Assembly (NCBI RefSeq): GCF_038397725.1
Contig: NZ_CP151634.1
Location: forward strand, 2,666,001-2,730,000
DNA: 64,000 nt
Direction: 5' to 3'
Source of the DNA: Microbacterium sp. LWO13-1.2
GTDB lineage: Bacteria; Actinomycetota; Actinomycetes; Actinomycetales; Microbacteriaceae
Part shown: one piece after another, positions 24,673 to 33,655 of the stretch
How positions within the stretch are numbered: the first letter of the stretch is position 1
Layout: each line of letters opens with the position of its first letter
Made by a program: the position numbers and the translations under genes
Notes under the pieces: model-generated
Databases searched by the model: none
The model's input: only the letters and a program-made list of their open reading frames with translations
What the model was told of the DNA's origin: nothing

Positions 24673-25275
24673 ATGGCACTTACCCCGGATGACGTCGTCA
24701 CCAAGCAGTTCCAGCACGTCCGTTTCAAGGACGGCTTCGACCCGGACGAGGTGGACGACTTCCTCGACGAGATCGTCATCGAGTGGCGCAAGGCCCTCGA
24801 GGAGAACGTCGAGCTGAAGGCCAAGCTGGCCGCCTACGAGTCCGGTGCGACTCCTGAGGCCGCCGCTCCGGCTCCCGCTGCCGTCGTCGAGGCACCCGCG
24901 CCGGTCGCCGTCGCCGAGGTCCCCGTCGAGCCCGCAGCATCCGGCTCCGCGACCGCGACCGCAGGCATCATCGAGCTCGCGCAGCGTCTGCACGACGAGC
25001 ACGTCGCCGAGGGTGAGGCGAAGCGCAACCAGCTCATCGCCGAGGCCGAGACCGAGGTCAGCCGCATCCGCGGCGAGGCCGAGGCCAAGCAGCGCGAAGA
25101 GACCTCCCGCATGGAGCGCGAGCGCAACCAGCTCGAGGCCCGTATCACCGAACTCCGCAACTTCGAGCGTGACTACCGCAACCAGCTGCGCGGTTACATC
25201 GAGGGTCAGCTCCGCGACCTCGACGAGAAGTCGGCGTCGACGGACTCGACCCCCGTCTCGGCGATCGGACTGTAG
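24673..25275 (+). CDS. wag31: DivIVA/Wag31 polar growth and division-site scaffold
   Basis: Coiled-coil protein that binds curved membrane and directs polar wall growth in actinobacteria. The 200 residues start with the membrane-binding DivIVA head (MALTPDDVVTKQFQHVRFK, about 1-60), then an Ala/Pro/Val linker (about 57-95) and a long coiled coil (about 98-185) rich in Glu, Arg and Gln. The spacer makes it shaped like mycobacterial Wag31. GAGGAG precedes the ATG. lspA follows closely. Confidence 0.95.
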   Translation: MALTPDDVVTKQFQHVRFKDGFDPDEVDDFLDEIVIEWRKALEENVELKAKLAAYESGATPEAAAPAPAAVVEAPAPVAVAEVPVEPAASGSATATAGIIELAQRLHDEHVAEGEAKRNQLIAEAETEVSRIRGEAEAKQREETSRMERERNQLEARITELRNFERDYRNQLRGYIEGQLRDLDEKSASTDSTPVSAIGL

Positions 25276-25284
25276 GTCGACCCT

Positions 25285-25884
25285 TTGCCAGGACGTCGTC
25301 CCCTTCGTCGGTCGGCGGCCGGTGCGATCGTTGCGATTCTCGCAGCGCTCGTACTGGCCGCCGATCAGTTTGTGAAGCACCTCACGATCACCAACCTGCC
25401 ATTGCAGGAGTCCGTGCCTGTGCTCGGAGAGTTTCTCCAGCTCTACTACGTGCGCAACCCCGGAGCGGCTTTCTCGCTCGGTTCTGAGGTCACCTGGATC
25501 TTCACGATCGCTCTGTCGATCGTCGCCGGTGTGATCATCTGGAAGGCGCTTTCGCTGCGTTCGCGCTTGTGGGCTCTGGTTCTCGGATGCCTGCTCGGCG
25601 GCGTGCTCGGCAACCTGACCGACCGTCTGCTCCGCGAGCCGGGTTTTCCGGTCGGGCATGTCGTCGACATGATCTCGATGCCCTGGATGATGCCGGCGAT
25701 CTTCAACGTCGCCGACATCTTCATCGTCACTGGCATGATCTCGGTCGCGCTCCTCGTCGTGTTCGGGCTGCGCTTCGACGGCACCCGCGAGCGTGACCAT
25801 GCTGCGGCAGAGGCGGCAGCGCACGCCGATGCGGCGACTTCCGAGAAGCCGGATGGGTCGACGACCGCCGACGTGGAGCGCTGA
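25285..25884 (+). CDS. lspA: Lipoprotein signal peptidase (signal peptidase II)
   Basis: Membrane aspartyl protease that cuts the signal peptide of diacylglyceryl-prolipoproteins. The 199 residues contain four transmembrane helices, the sequence VRNPGAAFS (about 56-64) and the two catalytic aspartate motifs [11 protein letters not shown] (about 107-117) and FNVADIFIV (about 143-151). The C-terminal tail (about 170-199) is charged and probably disordered. A TTG start ten bases after wag31 is used; no strong ribosome site is present, so coupling to wag31 is likely. Confidence 0.95.
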   Translation: MPGRRPLRRSAAGAIVAILAALVLAADQFVKHLTITNLPLQESVPVLGEFLQLYYVRNPGAAFSLGSEVTWIFTIALSIVAGVIIWKALSLRSRLWALVLGCLLGGVLGNLTDRLLREPGFPVGHVVDMISMPWMMPAIFNVADIFIVTGMISVALLVVFGLRFDGTRERDHAAAEAAAHADAATSEKPDGSTTADVER

Positions 25885-25886
25885 GC

Positions 25887-26807
25887 GTGGAATCCCGTTC
25901 CCTTCCCGTCCCCGACGGTTTGGACGGTACGAGGGTCGACGCTGCGCTGGCGAAGATGCTCGGTTTTTCGCGCACCTTCGCCGCTGACGTCGCCGCCGCC
26001 GGTGGTGTGCAGCTCGATGGAGTGACGCTCGACAAGTCCGATCGTCTGCGCGGCGGTGGCTGGCTCGAGGTCGAATGGCAACCGAAGGAGGAGCCGCGGA
26101 TCATTCCGATCCCGGTACCGGATCTCGGCATCGTCTACGACGACGACGACATCGTCGTGGTCGACAAGCCCACCGGCGTGGCCGCCCATCCGTCGCTCGG
26201 CTGGGAGGGGCCGACCGTCGTCGGCGCTCTGGCCGCCGCAGGCTTCCGTGTCGCGACCAGCGGTGCGCCGGAGCGCCAGGGCGTGGTGCACCGGCTCGAT
26301 GTGGGGACCAGCGGGCTCATGGTGGTCGCGAAGACTGAGACCGCCTACACCGCGCTGAAGCGCGCCTTCAAGGAGCGCACGGTCGAGAAGATCTACCACG
26401 CGGTGGTTCAGGGGCATCCGGACCCGCTCGTCGGCACCATCGATGCGCCGATCGGGCGACACCCGAATCACTCCTGGAAGTTCGCGGTGATCCCCGACGG
26501 CAAGCCGTCGGTCACGCACTACGAGACGCTCGAGGCCTTTCCGGGGGCATCGCTCCTGGAGATCCACCTGGAAACCGGCCGCACGCATCAGATCCGCGTG
26601 CACATGGCCGCGCACCGGCATCCGTGCGTGGGCGACCCGCTGTACGGTTCCGACCCGACGATGGCAGCCAGACTCGGCCTGACACGGCAGTGGCTGCACG
26701 CGCACCAGCTCGCCTTCCACCATCCCGCCACCGGCGAGTGGGTGCAGTTCGAGTCACCGTATCCGGCCGATTTCCGTCACGCGCTCGACGTGCTCCGCGG
26801 GGAATAG
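25887..26807 (+). CDS. RluA-family ribosomal large-subunit pseudouridine synthase (RluD-like)
   Basis: Converts uridines in 23S rRNA to pseudouridine. The 306-residue protein has an S4 RNA-binding domain (about 12-70) and the catalytic domain with the aspartate motif [15 protein letters not shown] (about 135-149), [11 protein letters not shown] (about 230-240) and GDPLYG. The GTG start is two bases past the lspA stop, forming an lspA-rluD pair seen in many bacteria. RluD itself modifies helix 69, but the exact target here is not certain. Confidence 0.93.
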   Translation: MESRSLPVPDGLDGTRVDAALAKMLGFSRTFAADVAAAGGVQLDGVTLDKSDRLRGGGWLEVEWQPKEEPRIIPIPVPDLGIVYDDDDIVVVDKPTGVAAHPSLGWEGPTVVGALAAAGFRVATSGAPERQGVVHRLDVGTSGLMVVAKTETAYTALKRAFKERTVEKIYHAVVQGHPDPLVGTIDAPIGRHPNHSWKFAVIPDGKPSVTHYETLEAFPGASLLEIHLETGRTHQIRVHMAAHRHPCVGDPLYGSDPTMAARLGLTRQWLHAHQLAFHHPATGEWVQFESPYPADFRHALDVLRGE

Positions 26808-26851
26808 CGAACGCCCCCTTCTCTCTCTCCTGGCACCCGCAGCCGGTGCGC

Positions 26852-26857
26852 TAGCGT
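26852..26857 (+). promoter_or_regulatory. Candidate -10 element of the deacetylase gene
   Basis: TAGCGT stands 27 bases before the GTG at 26885; the leader between them contains a strong GGGGGAGG ribosome site. Confidence 0.35.
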
Positions 26858-26884
26858 GGATGCGCCGCTGAGGGGGAGGCGCTT

Positions 26885-27766
26885 GTGAGACGACCCATTG
26901 ACCGACGTACCGCACTGCTCGGAGTCCTTGCGCTCGGACTGATCGGGTGTGCTCCGCGTCCGACTGTCCCGTCAGAAGTTGCTGTTCCGACGCGGATGCC
27001 GACGCCGACGCGGATGCCGATGCCGGTGTCGACTCCGACGCCGACTCCGGTGCTGCCCGATCCCGTTACGATCGCGGCACGACACCACGGTCTCGTGCCG
27101 TCGTCGTGGGGGATGCACCTGCCTGGCGTCGTGTCGGAGCTGGTGAACCCGACGGACGAGCACGGAGCGGCACGGGTGGCGCTGACCTTCGACGCGTGCG
27201 GAGGATCGGGCGGTTCGAACGTCGATCACGCGCTGATCGATGGTCTGCGCGCCGCGACGGTGCCGGCGACGCTGTTTCTGAACCAGCGCTGGGTCGAGAC
27301 CCATGCGGAGCTGGCGGCAGAGCTCGCGGCGGATCCGCTTTTCCTTCTCGCGAACCACGGCACCGGGCACCATCCGCTCTCGGTCACGGGCGCGGCCGCG
27401 TATGGGATTCCGGGAACAGGGTCCGCGGCAGGTGCGGTCGACGAGGTGTGGAGCAACCATCAGGTGCTCACAGAACTCGTGGGGCATCCTCCGCGCTATT
27501 TCCGCGCAGGCACAGCGCACTACGACGATGTCGCGGTGCGGATCGTGCACGAGCTCGGCGAGATACCGATCGGGTTCAACGTCAACGGCGATGGCGGTGC
27601 CAGTTATTCCGCAAGCGCGGTGCGCCACGAGTTCGGGCGGGCCGCCGCTGGAAGCATCGTTCTGGCGCATATGAACCGGCCGGACGGCGGAACCGCGGCA
27701 GGAGCGCTGGCAGCGATCTCCGATCTGCGGGCCTATGGTGTTCGATTCGTCCACGTGGACGCCTGA
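26885..27766 (+). CDS. Lipoprotein polysaccharide deacetylase (NodB-like)
   Basis: A 293-residue exported enzyme probably acting on an N- or O-acetylated cell-surface glycan. The N-terminus DRRTALLGVLALGLIGC looks like a twin-arginine lipoprotein signal with lipobox LIGC (C22). A Pro/Thr/Met-rich linker (about 28-57) follows. The NodB-like core begins with ALTFDACGG (about 97-105), where the usual second aspartate is Ala, and has NHGTGHHPLS with likely metal-binding histidines. The altered first motif makes the activity less certain. The linker DNA is a CGGATGCCGACG-type simple repeat. Ribosome site GGGGGAGG fixes the GTG. Confidence 0.82.
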   Translation: MRRPIDRRTALLGVLALGLIGCAPRPTVPSEVAVPTRMPTPTRMPMPVSTPTPTPVLPDPVTIAARHHGLVPSSWGMHLPGVVSELVNPTDEHGAARVALTFDACGGSGGSNVDHALIDGLRAATVPATLFLNQRWVETHAELAAELAADPLFLLANHGTGHHPLSVTGAAAYGIPGTGSAAGAVDEVWSNHQVLTELVGHPPRYFRAGTAHYDDVAVRIVHELGEIPIGFNVNGDGGASYSASAVRHEFGRAAAGSIVLAHMNRPDGGTAAGALAAISDLRAYGVRFVHVDA

Positions 27767-27780
27767 CGGAGAATGGCCTC

Positions 27781-28353
27781 ATGAACATCGAAGTGCGCCC
27801 GGCGACCGCGTTCGACGATGTCGCAGCGCTCGTGGGACCGAAGAAGCCGACGTCGAATGTGTGCTTCTGTCTGAGCTACCGCATCGGCAGCAAGGAGAAC
27901 GTGGCGCTCATCGGTGAGGACCGCGCGAACCGCGTCCGTGAGCTGTGCGCGCAAGATCCACCGCCCGGAGTGATCGCGTACCTCGACGACGAGCCGGTCG
28001 GCTGGGCGGCCGTGCATCCGCGGCGAGACACGAGCTTCGCGCGGAACCGATTGATCCCGCATGTCGACGACCTCGACGTCTGGTCGCTCTGGTGTTTCCG
28101 GGTCCGTCCAGGGCATCGGAAACTCGGGCTCATGCACGCCCTGATGGACGGCGCCGTCGCGTATGCCCGGGAACGCGGTGCCCCGGCGATCGAGGGATAC
28201 CCGGTGGACAACGACGGGGCGAAGGTCAATCAGACCATGATGTATGTCGGGACACGCGCCATGTTCGAACGTGCGGGCTTCGAGAAGGCGGCTGACACCG
28301 GGTCAGTGATCGACGGTTTCCCTCGCGTGCTCATGTGCCTCGACCTCTCGTGA
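27781..28353 (+). CDS. GNAT-family N-acetyltransferase
   Basis: A 190-residue acyltransferase of unknown substrate. The C-terminal half shows the acetyl-CoA-binding strand and loop WCFRVRPGHRKLGLMHALM, in which the usual RxxGxG/A pattern is degenerate (RKLGLM). The N-terminal part has cysteines in NVCFCLSY. It follows the deacetylase gene by 14 bases with a GGAGAATG context, so the two may be co-transcribed. The frame is open far upstream but that part overlaps the deacetylase gene and does not look like protein. Confidence 0.85.
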   Translation: MNIEVRPATAFDDVAALVGPKKPTSNVCFCLSYRIGSKENVALIGEDRANRVRELCAQDPPPGVIAYLDDEPVGWAAVHPRRDTSFARNRLIPHVDDLDVWSLWCFRVRPGHRKLGLMHALMDGAVAYARERGAPAIEGYPVDNDGAKVNQTMMYVGTRAMFERAGFEKAADTGSVIDGFPRVLMCLDLS

Positions 28354-28396
28354 AAGAAATCGTGAACCGCTTCTCGATTCTGGCGCAATACATAGT

Positions 28397-29002
28397 GTGA
28401 GCACAGACAGCGAGATCATCACGCGGTCGGTCGACGAGCCCGGAGCATTCTCCGAGATCTTCGAGCGGCACGTGCGTCCCGTGGGCGGGTACATCAGGCG
28501 CAGGGTTGGGGCGAATGCCGTTGACGACGCACTCAGCGAGACGTTTCTTGTCGCTTTCCGGCGTCGGGCATCGTTCGACGGGAGATGGGAGTCCGCGCGG
28601 CCGTGGCTGCTCGGCATCGCGACGCGGGTAGTGAAGAGTCACCGCGCCGCAGAGGCCAGGCAGTGGCGAGCGTTCGAGGCGTCGGCATCGGCTGATTCAG
28701 TTGCCGTGGAGACGCCGCATGCGGCATCCGACTCCCGGCTCGACGCCGACGCGGCCTTGAGGGAGTTGGCGCCGCGAATCGCGGCGCTGGCCACACGCGA
28801 CCGGGACACCCTGCTGCTGCATGCCTGGGGCGACCTCTCTTATGACCAGATCGCGGAAGCTCTCGGTGTGCCTGTCGGAACGGTGCGGTCACGACTGAAC
28901 CGCGTCCGTCGAAAGCTCGCACCTCCCGGTTCGCACGGTGCGACCCGGCTGACCTGGATGGCTAAGGAGGAGAGCGATGCAGCTCTTGGAACGAGTTCGT
29001 GA
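28397..29002 (+). CDS. RNA polymerase sigma factor, ECF-like sigma-70 family
   Basis: The 201-residue protein has region 2 (about 15-75, FEIFERHVRPVGGYIRRRV to RPWLLGIATRVVKSHR) and region 4 (about 118-170, with the helix-turn-helix YDQIAEALGVPVGTVRSRLNR). It would redirect RNA polymerase to a small regulon. It overlaps the next gene by 26 bases, so sigma factor and membrane partner are co-expressed. The GTG at 28397 follows CATAGT immediately; no ribosome site is seen, and the promoter is not resolved. No zinc anti-sigma motif (HxxxCxxC) occurs in the partner, so the control mechanism is unknown. Confidence 0.9.
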   Translation: MSTDSEIITRSVDEPGAFSEIFERHVRPVGGYIRRRVGANAVDDALSETFLVAFRRRASFDGRWESARPWLLGIATRVVKSHRAAEARQWRAFEASASADSVAVETPHAASDSRLDADAALRELAPRIAALATRDRDTLLLHAWGDLSYDQIAEALGVPVGTVRSRLNRVRRKLAPPGSHGATRLTWMAKEESDAALGTSS

Positions 29003-30005
29003 GATCGGTGCCGACGAGGCACCAATCGACGACGAGAACATCAACCTCGCGCGGATGTCGCTGACACGGGAGATTGAGAGACGCACCCTGCCTGCCATCC
29101 GCCGACGCAGGCGTCGGTGGATGGGTATCGGCATCGGCGGGCTGGTAGCCGGAACCGCGATGATCGCGATCGTCGTCGGGTCGGTGCTGGCGCCGCCGGC
29201 ACCGCCGAGTGCTTCCGCTGCCGAGGTGCTGAATGCTGCGGCAGAGGCGACGCTCACGGCGACGGTCCTCGATCCTGCTCCAGGTCAGTACATCCGAATC
29301 CAGGAAGTCTCTACGCAGCGTTTGGGCTGGCGATCGGATGAAAGCAGTCCTGACGGTGGTTATTGGGACAGCAACGAATCGGTGACCACGGCTACGATAC
29401 GTCAGTCGAGATCGCTCTACGTGCCGGCGGATCGCTCCGGCGATTGGGTCGAAGACTATGGAGAATCGACGGAACTGCTGGAGATCTCGGGGCCCGAAGC
29501 CCTGCAGGCGGAGGGTGGTCTCAGTCAGCTCGAGTACAACGTCAGGGTCGACGTCTATCCGGGCGGTCTGTATCGCGAGCCGGATGCGCTTGACCCGAAC
29601 ACGCAGTTCCATCGCAACGCACTGGAGTGCTACTACAGTGAGATGCCCCGTGACCCAGGTGAGCTCGTCGCGTGGCTCGAGAACTACTCGTACATCTATC
29701 TTTCTGAGTGCGCGCCGCCCCGGCTCGGCGAGCCGATTGACTTCAACCTCGCCCCAGCCGACCTCCGCGCCGCAATGTTCCAGGCGCTCGCTCTTGTTGA
29801 CGGCGCTCGCGTGGAGCGCGTCGACGGTGACATCACGACGATCGCCTTCCCCGAAGGTGGCGAGAGCAACTGGATGCAGACAGTCGATGTCGACACCTCG
29901 CAGGGGCTGATCGTCGGTCGCGGCAACCTCGACGACGATCGGTGGTCCAGTCGGATTCACGTAACCGTCGTCGACGAGATTCCTGTATCCGTGCCGATTC
30001 AGTAG
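28977..30005 (+). CDS. CU044_5270-family membrane protein, possible anti-sigma partner
   Basis: A 342-residue protein with a short cytoplasmic N-terminus (1-43, rich in arginine just before the membrane: RRRRRRW), one transmembrane helix (about 50-70) and a large extracytoplasmic domain (about 80-342) that starts APPSASAAEVLNAAAEATL, the hallmark of the family. Such proteins regularly follow ECF sigma genes in actinobacteria, as here with a 26-base overlap. A role as regulator or sensor of the sigma factor is inferred from position only. A GGAGGAG ribosome site lies inside the sigma gene, and a strong terminator follows the stop. Confidence 0.85.
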   Translation: MQLLERVREIGADEAPIDDENINLARMSLTREIERRTLPAIRRRRRRWMGIGIGGLVAGTAMIAIVVGSVLAPPAPPSASAAEVLNAAAEATLTATVLDPAPGQYIRIQEVSTQRLGWRSDESSPDGGYWDSNESVTTATIRQSRSLYVPADRSGDWVEDYGESTELLEISGPEALQAEGGLSQLEYNVRVDVYPGGLYREPDALDPNTQFHRNALECYYSEMPRDPGELVAWLENYSYIYLSECAPPRLGEPIDFNLAPADLRAAMFQALALVDGARVERVDGDITTIAFPEGGESNWMQTVDVDTSQGLIVGRGNLDDDRWSSRIHVTVVDEIPVSVPIQ

Positions 30006-30022
30006 CTCGGGCATCCACCTCA

Positions 30023-30057
30023 CGACCGCCGACACCGACCTGCGGTGTCGGCGGTCG
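30023..30057 (+). terminator. Terminator after the sigma factor operon
   Basis: A perfect 15-bp GC-rich stem (30023-30037 and 30043-30057) with a five-base loop lies 17 bases after the stop codon. It is followed by AAAG rather than T residues, but its strength and position fit a terminator insulating dnaE. Confidence 0.75.
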
Positions 30058-30061
30058 AAAG

Positions 30062-30067
30062 TAGACT
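30062..30067 (+). promoter_or_regulatory. Candidate -10 element for leaderless dnaE mRNA
   Basis: TAGACT is followed by seven bases (TGAACCC) and ATG 30075. The promoter sits directly behind the preceding terminator, and its -35 region would lie inside the hairpin. Confidence 0.5.
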
Positions 30068-30074
30068 TGAACCC

Positions 30075-33000
30075 ATGGCATCCGACTCTTTCGTTCACCT
30101 GCACGTGCACAGCGAGTACTCGATGCTGGACGGTGCTGCGCGGGTCGGGCCGCTCATTCAAGAAGCGGTGAAACAGGGGATGCCGGCGGTCGCGGTGACC
30201 GACCACGGCAACACCTTCGCCGCTTTCGAGTTCTACAAAACCGCGAAGGATGCCGGCATCAAGCCGATCATCGGCATCGAGGCGTACGTCACCCCTGGCA
30301 CGCACCGCAGCGACAAGACGCGCGTGCGGTGGGGATCGCCCGAACAGCAGCGTGATGACGTCTCCGGCTCCGGTGCGTACACGCACATGACCCTCCTCAG
30401 CGAGACGACGGAGGGCATGCACAACCTCTTCCGGCTCTCGTCGCTGGCGAGCATGGAGGGGTACTACTTCAAGCCCCGCATGGACCGCGAGATCCTGCAG
30501 AAGTACTCCAAGGGACTCATCGCCACGACCGGCTGCCCGTCGGGGGAGATCCAGACCCGACTGCGCCTCGGCCAGTACGATGCGGCACGTGCCGCGGCGG
30601 CCGAGTTCCAGGATCTCTTCGGCAAGGAGAACTACTTCGCCGAGATCATGGACCACGGCCTCTCCATCGAGCGCCGGATCATGACCGACCTGCTGAAGAT
30701 CGCGAAAGATCTCAGCATCCCTCTCGTCGGCACCAACGACCTCCACTACACGCACCAGCACGACGCCACCAGTCACGCCGCTCTCCTCTGCGTGCAGTCC
30801 GGTTCGACGCTCGACGACCCCAATCGCTTCAAGTTCGACGGCGACGGCTACTACGTGAAGTCCGCGGCCGAGATGCGTCAGATCTTCCGCGACAACCCCG
30901 AGGCCTGCGACTCCACGCTGCTCATCGCTGAGCGCTGCGAGGTCGAGTTCAACACCAGTGCGAACTACATGCCGAACTTCCCGGTGCCCCAGGGCGAGAC
31001 CGAGGAGAGCTGGTTCATCAAAGAGGTCGAGCAGGGTCTCCAGATGCGCTACCCGCACGGGATCCCGGATGACGTGCGCAAGCGGGCCGAGTACGAATCG
31101 GGCGTCATCACGCAGATGGGGTTCCCGGGCTACTTCCTCGTGGTCGCCGACTTCATCAACTGGGCGAAGAAGAACGGCATCCGCGTCGGCCCCGGCCGCG
31201 GTTCCGGTGCAGGGTCGATGGCCGCCTACGCCATGGGGATCACCGACCTCGACCCGATCGAGCACGGACTCATCTTCGAGCGGTTCCTCAACCCGGACCG
31301 CGTCTCTATGCCCGACTTCGACGTCGACTTCGATGATCGTCGACGCGCCGAGGTGATCCAGTACGTCACCGCCAAGTACGGAGACGAGCGCGTCGCCCAG
31401 ATCGTCACCTACGGCACGATCAAGGCGAAGCAGGCGCTGAAGGACGCCGGCCGCGTTCTCGGCTTCCCGTTCAGCATGGGGGAGAAGCTCACCAAGGCGA
31501 TGCCGCCGGCCGTGATGGGCAAGGACATGCCGCTGGACGGGATGTTCGACCCGAAGCATCCGCGTTACAAGGAAGCCAGCGAGTTCCGGGTGGTCATCGA
31601 GACCGACCCCGAGGCGAAGACGGTCTTCGACACGGCGTTGGGCTTGGAGAACCTGAAGCGTCAATGGGGCGTGCACGCCGCCGGCGTCATCATGTCTTCC
31701 GACCCGCTGATCGACATCATCCCGATCATGAAGCGGGAGCAGGACGGTCAGATCGTCACGCAGTTCGACTACCCGTCGTGCGAATCCCTCGGCCTCATCA
31801 AGATGGACTTCCTCGGGCTGCGAAACCTGACGATCATCTCCGACGCCCTCGCGAACATCAAACTGAACCGCGACGAGGACCTGGTCCTCGAAGAGCTCGC
31901 CCTCGACGACCAGGGGTCCTACGACCTGCTGGCCCGTGGCGACTCGCTCGGCGTGTTCCAGCTCGACGGCGGTCCGATGCGCTCGCTGATGCGACTGATG
32001 AAGCCCGACAGCTTCGGTGACATCTCGGCGCTCATCGCCCTGTACCGACCGGGCCCGATGGGTGCGAACTCGCACACCAACTACGCGCTGCGCAAGAACG
32101 GCCTGCAGGAGATCACCCCGATCCACCCGGAGTTCGCCGAGTCGATCGCCGATATCCTCGACGAGTCCTACGGCCTGATCATCTACCAGGAGCAGGTGAT
32201 GGCGATCGCGCAGCGGGTGGCGGGCTTCTCCCTCGGGCAGGCCGACATCCTCCGTCGCGCGATGGGCAAGAAGAAGAAGTCCGAGCTCGACAAGCAGTAC
32301 GAGGGCTTCCAAGCCGGAATGCACGCGAACGGCTACTCGGATGGTGCGGTGAAGGCGATCTGGGACGTCTTGCTCCCCTTCTCCGACTACGCCTTCAATA
32401 AAGCGCACTCGGCCGCCTACGGCGTGATCTCGTACTGGACGGCGTATCTCAAGGCGCACTATCCCGCGGAGTACATGGCTGCGCTGCTCACCAGCGTCGG
32501 CGACTCCAAGGACAAGATGGCGCTGTACCTCAACGAGTGCCGCCGCATGGGCATCAAGGTGCTCCCGCCGGACGTCGGTCAGTCCATCAACTTCTTCGCC
32601 GCCGTCGGGGAAGACATCCGCTTCGGTCTCGGCGCGGTGCGCAACGTCGGCAGCAACGTCGTCGACGGCATCGTCCAGGCTCGCCAGGAAGAGAACTTCG
32701 CCTCGTTCCACGACTTCCTTGGCAAGGTTCCACTGCACGTCGCCAACAAGCGAACCGTGGAGTCGCTGATCAAAGCGGGAGCGTTCGACTCACTCGGGCA
32801 CACCCGTCGCGCACTCATGGAGATCCATGAGGACGCTGTGGAGCAGATCGTCCTCGACAAGCGTCGTGAGGCCCACGGCGAGGTCGGCTTCGACTTCGAC
32901 AGCCTCTGGGATGAGCCGCAGCACGATGCGAAGGTGCCGGATCGGCCGGAGTGGACGAAGAAGGACAAGCTCGCCTTCGAGCGCGAGATGCTCGGGCTCT

Positions 33001-33587
33001 ACGTCTCCGATCACCCGCTCGCCGGACTCGAGGTGCCGTTGGCGAAACATGCCTCGATCTCGATCCACGACCTGAACAACTCCGAGGACATCCAGGACGG
33101 CGAGCAGGTCACCGTCGCTGGCCTCGTCACCAGCGTTCAGCACCGCGTGGCGAAGTCGAGCGGCAATCCGTACGGCATGATCACCGTCGAGGACTTCAAC
33201 GGAGAGGTCACCGTGATGTTCATGGGCAAGACCTACACCGAGTTCCAGCTGGTCCTGCAGCAGGACTCGATCCTCGCGGTCCGCGGACGCGTGTCGCGCC
33301 GTGACGACGGGCTGAACCTGCACGCACAATCCGCCTTCGCACCCGACGTCGGCTCGTTCGATGCGGCCGGACCGCTTGCACTCGTGCTGGCGGAACAGCG
33401 CGCGACAGAACGCGTCATGAACGAGCTCGCCGAGGTGCTGCGTCGGCACTCCGGAGAGACCGAGGTCGTCTTGCGCGTACACCGCGGCGGCACCGCGAAG
33501 GTGTTCGAGGTGCCGATGCCGGTCAAGGTGACAGCCGACCTGTTCGGTGACCTCAAGTCTCTGCTCGGGCCGTCCTGTTTGGGATGA
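30075..33587 (+). CDS. dnaE: DNA polymerase III alpha subunit (DnaE1 type)
   Basis: Replicative polymerase of 1170 residues. The N-terminal PHP domain (about 5-275) keeps its metal-binding residues: HLHVHSEYSMLDG (H8, H10), VTDHGN and TNDLHYTH. In the mycobacterial enzyme this domain proofreads. The polymerase core has GPGRGSGAGS and the catalytic aspartates of PDFDVDFDD (about 412-420), then the helix-hairpin-helix region and the OB-fold (about 990-1075, VTVAGLVTSVQHR). ATG 30075 is used because a TAGACT element lies seven bases before it; an upstream ATG at 30045 would include the terminator. It is a single gene, with no sign of the ImuA/DnaE2 mutasome. Confidence 0.97.
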   Translation: MASDSFVHLHVHSEYSMLDGAARVGPLIQEAVKQGMPAVAVTDHGNTFAAFEFYKTAKDAGIKPIIGIEAYVTPGTHRSDKTRVRWGSPEQQRDDVSGSGAYTHMTLLSETTEGMHNLFRLSSLASMEGYYFKPRMDREILQKYSKGLIATTGCPSGEIQTRLRLGQYDAARAAAAEFQDLFGKENYFAEIMDHGLSIERRIMTDLLKIAKDLSIPLVGTNDLHYTHQHDATSHAALLCVQSGSTLDDPNRFKFDGDGYYVKSAAEMRQIFRDNPEACDSTLLIAERCEVEFNTSANYMPNFPVPQGETEESWFIKEVEQGLQMRYPHGIPDDVRKRAEYESGVITQMGFPGYFLVVADFINWAKKNGIRVGPGRGSGAGSMAAYAMGITDLDPIEHGLIFERFLNPDRVSMPDFDVDFDDRRRAEVIQYVTAKYGDERVAQIVTYGTIKAKQALKDAGRVLGFPFSMGEKLTKAMPPAVMGKDMPLDGMFDPKHPRYKEASEFRVVIETDPEAKTVFDTALGLENLKRQWGVHAAGVIMSSDPLIDIIPIMKREQDGQIVTQFDYPSCESLGLIKMDFLGLRNLTIISDALANIKLNRDEDLVLEELALDDQGSYDLLARGDSLGVFQLDGGPMRSLMRLMKPDSFGDISALIALYRPGPMGANSHTNYALRKNGLQEITPIHPEFAESIADILDESYGLIIYQEQVMAIAQRVAGFSLGQADILRRAMGKKKKSELDKQYEGFQAGMHANGYSDGAVKAIWDVLLPFSDYAFNKAHSAAYGVISYWTAYLKAHYPAEYMAALLTSVGDSKDKMALYLNECRRMGIKVLPPDVGQSINFFAAVGEDIRFGLGAVRNVGSNVVDGIVQARQEENFASFHDFLGKVPLHVANKRTVESLIKAGAFDSLGHTRRALMEIHEDAVEQIVLDKRREAHGEVGFDFDSLWDEPQHDAKVPDRPEWTKKDKLAFEREMLGLYVSDHPLAGLEVPLAKHASISIHDLNNSEDIQDGEQVTVAGLVTSVQHRVAKSSGNPYGMITVEDFNGEVTVMFMGKTYTEFQLVLQQDSILAVRGRVSRRDDGLNLHAQSAFAPDVGSFDAAGPLALVLAEQRATERVMNELAEVLRRHSGETEVVLRVHRGGTAKVFEVPMPVKVTADLFGDLKSLLGPSCLG

Positions 33588-33592
33588 CCGGG

Positions 33593-33598
33593 TAGTAT
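33593..33598 (+). promoter_or_regulatory. Candidate -10 element of the 33656 gene
   Basis: TAGTAT, preceded by GGG, lies 58 bases before ATG 33656. The leader would contain the GAAAGGA ribosome site. No clear -35. Confidence 0.4.
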
Positions 33599-33655
33599 CG
33601 GGACGCGTTGGGAGCGCGGAAAGACCCCGCCGCGCACCGCGACGAAAGGACCACT

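Noticed and set aside
26990..27060. CGGATGCCGACG simple repeat as a regulatory repeat or variable locus
   Set aside because: It lies in frame and encodes a Pro/Thr/Met linker after the lipoprotein signal; such linkers commonly arise from codon repeats.
28962..32738. A 1258-codon open frame antisense to dnaE and the preceding gene
   Set aside because: High GC content removes stop codons from the complementary frame of strongly biased genes. The predicted product is Arg/Asp/Val/Leu-rich without any domain, and the + strand encodes clear DnaE motifs.
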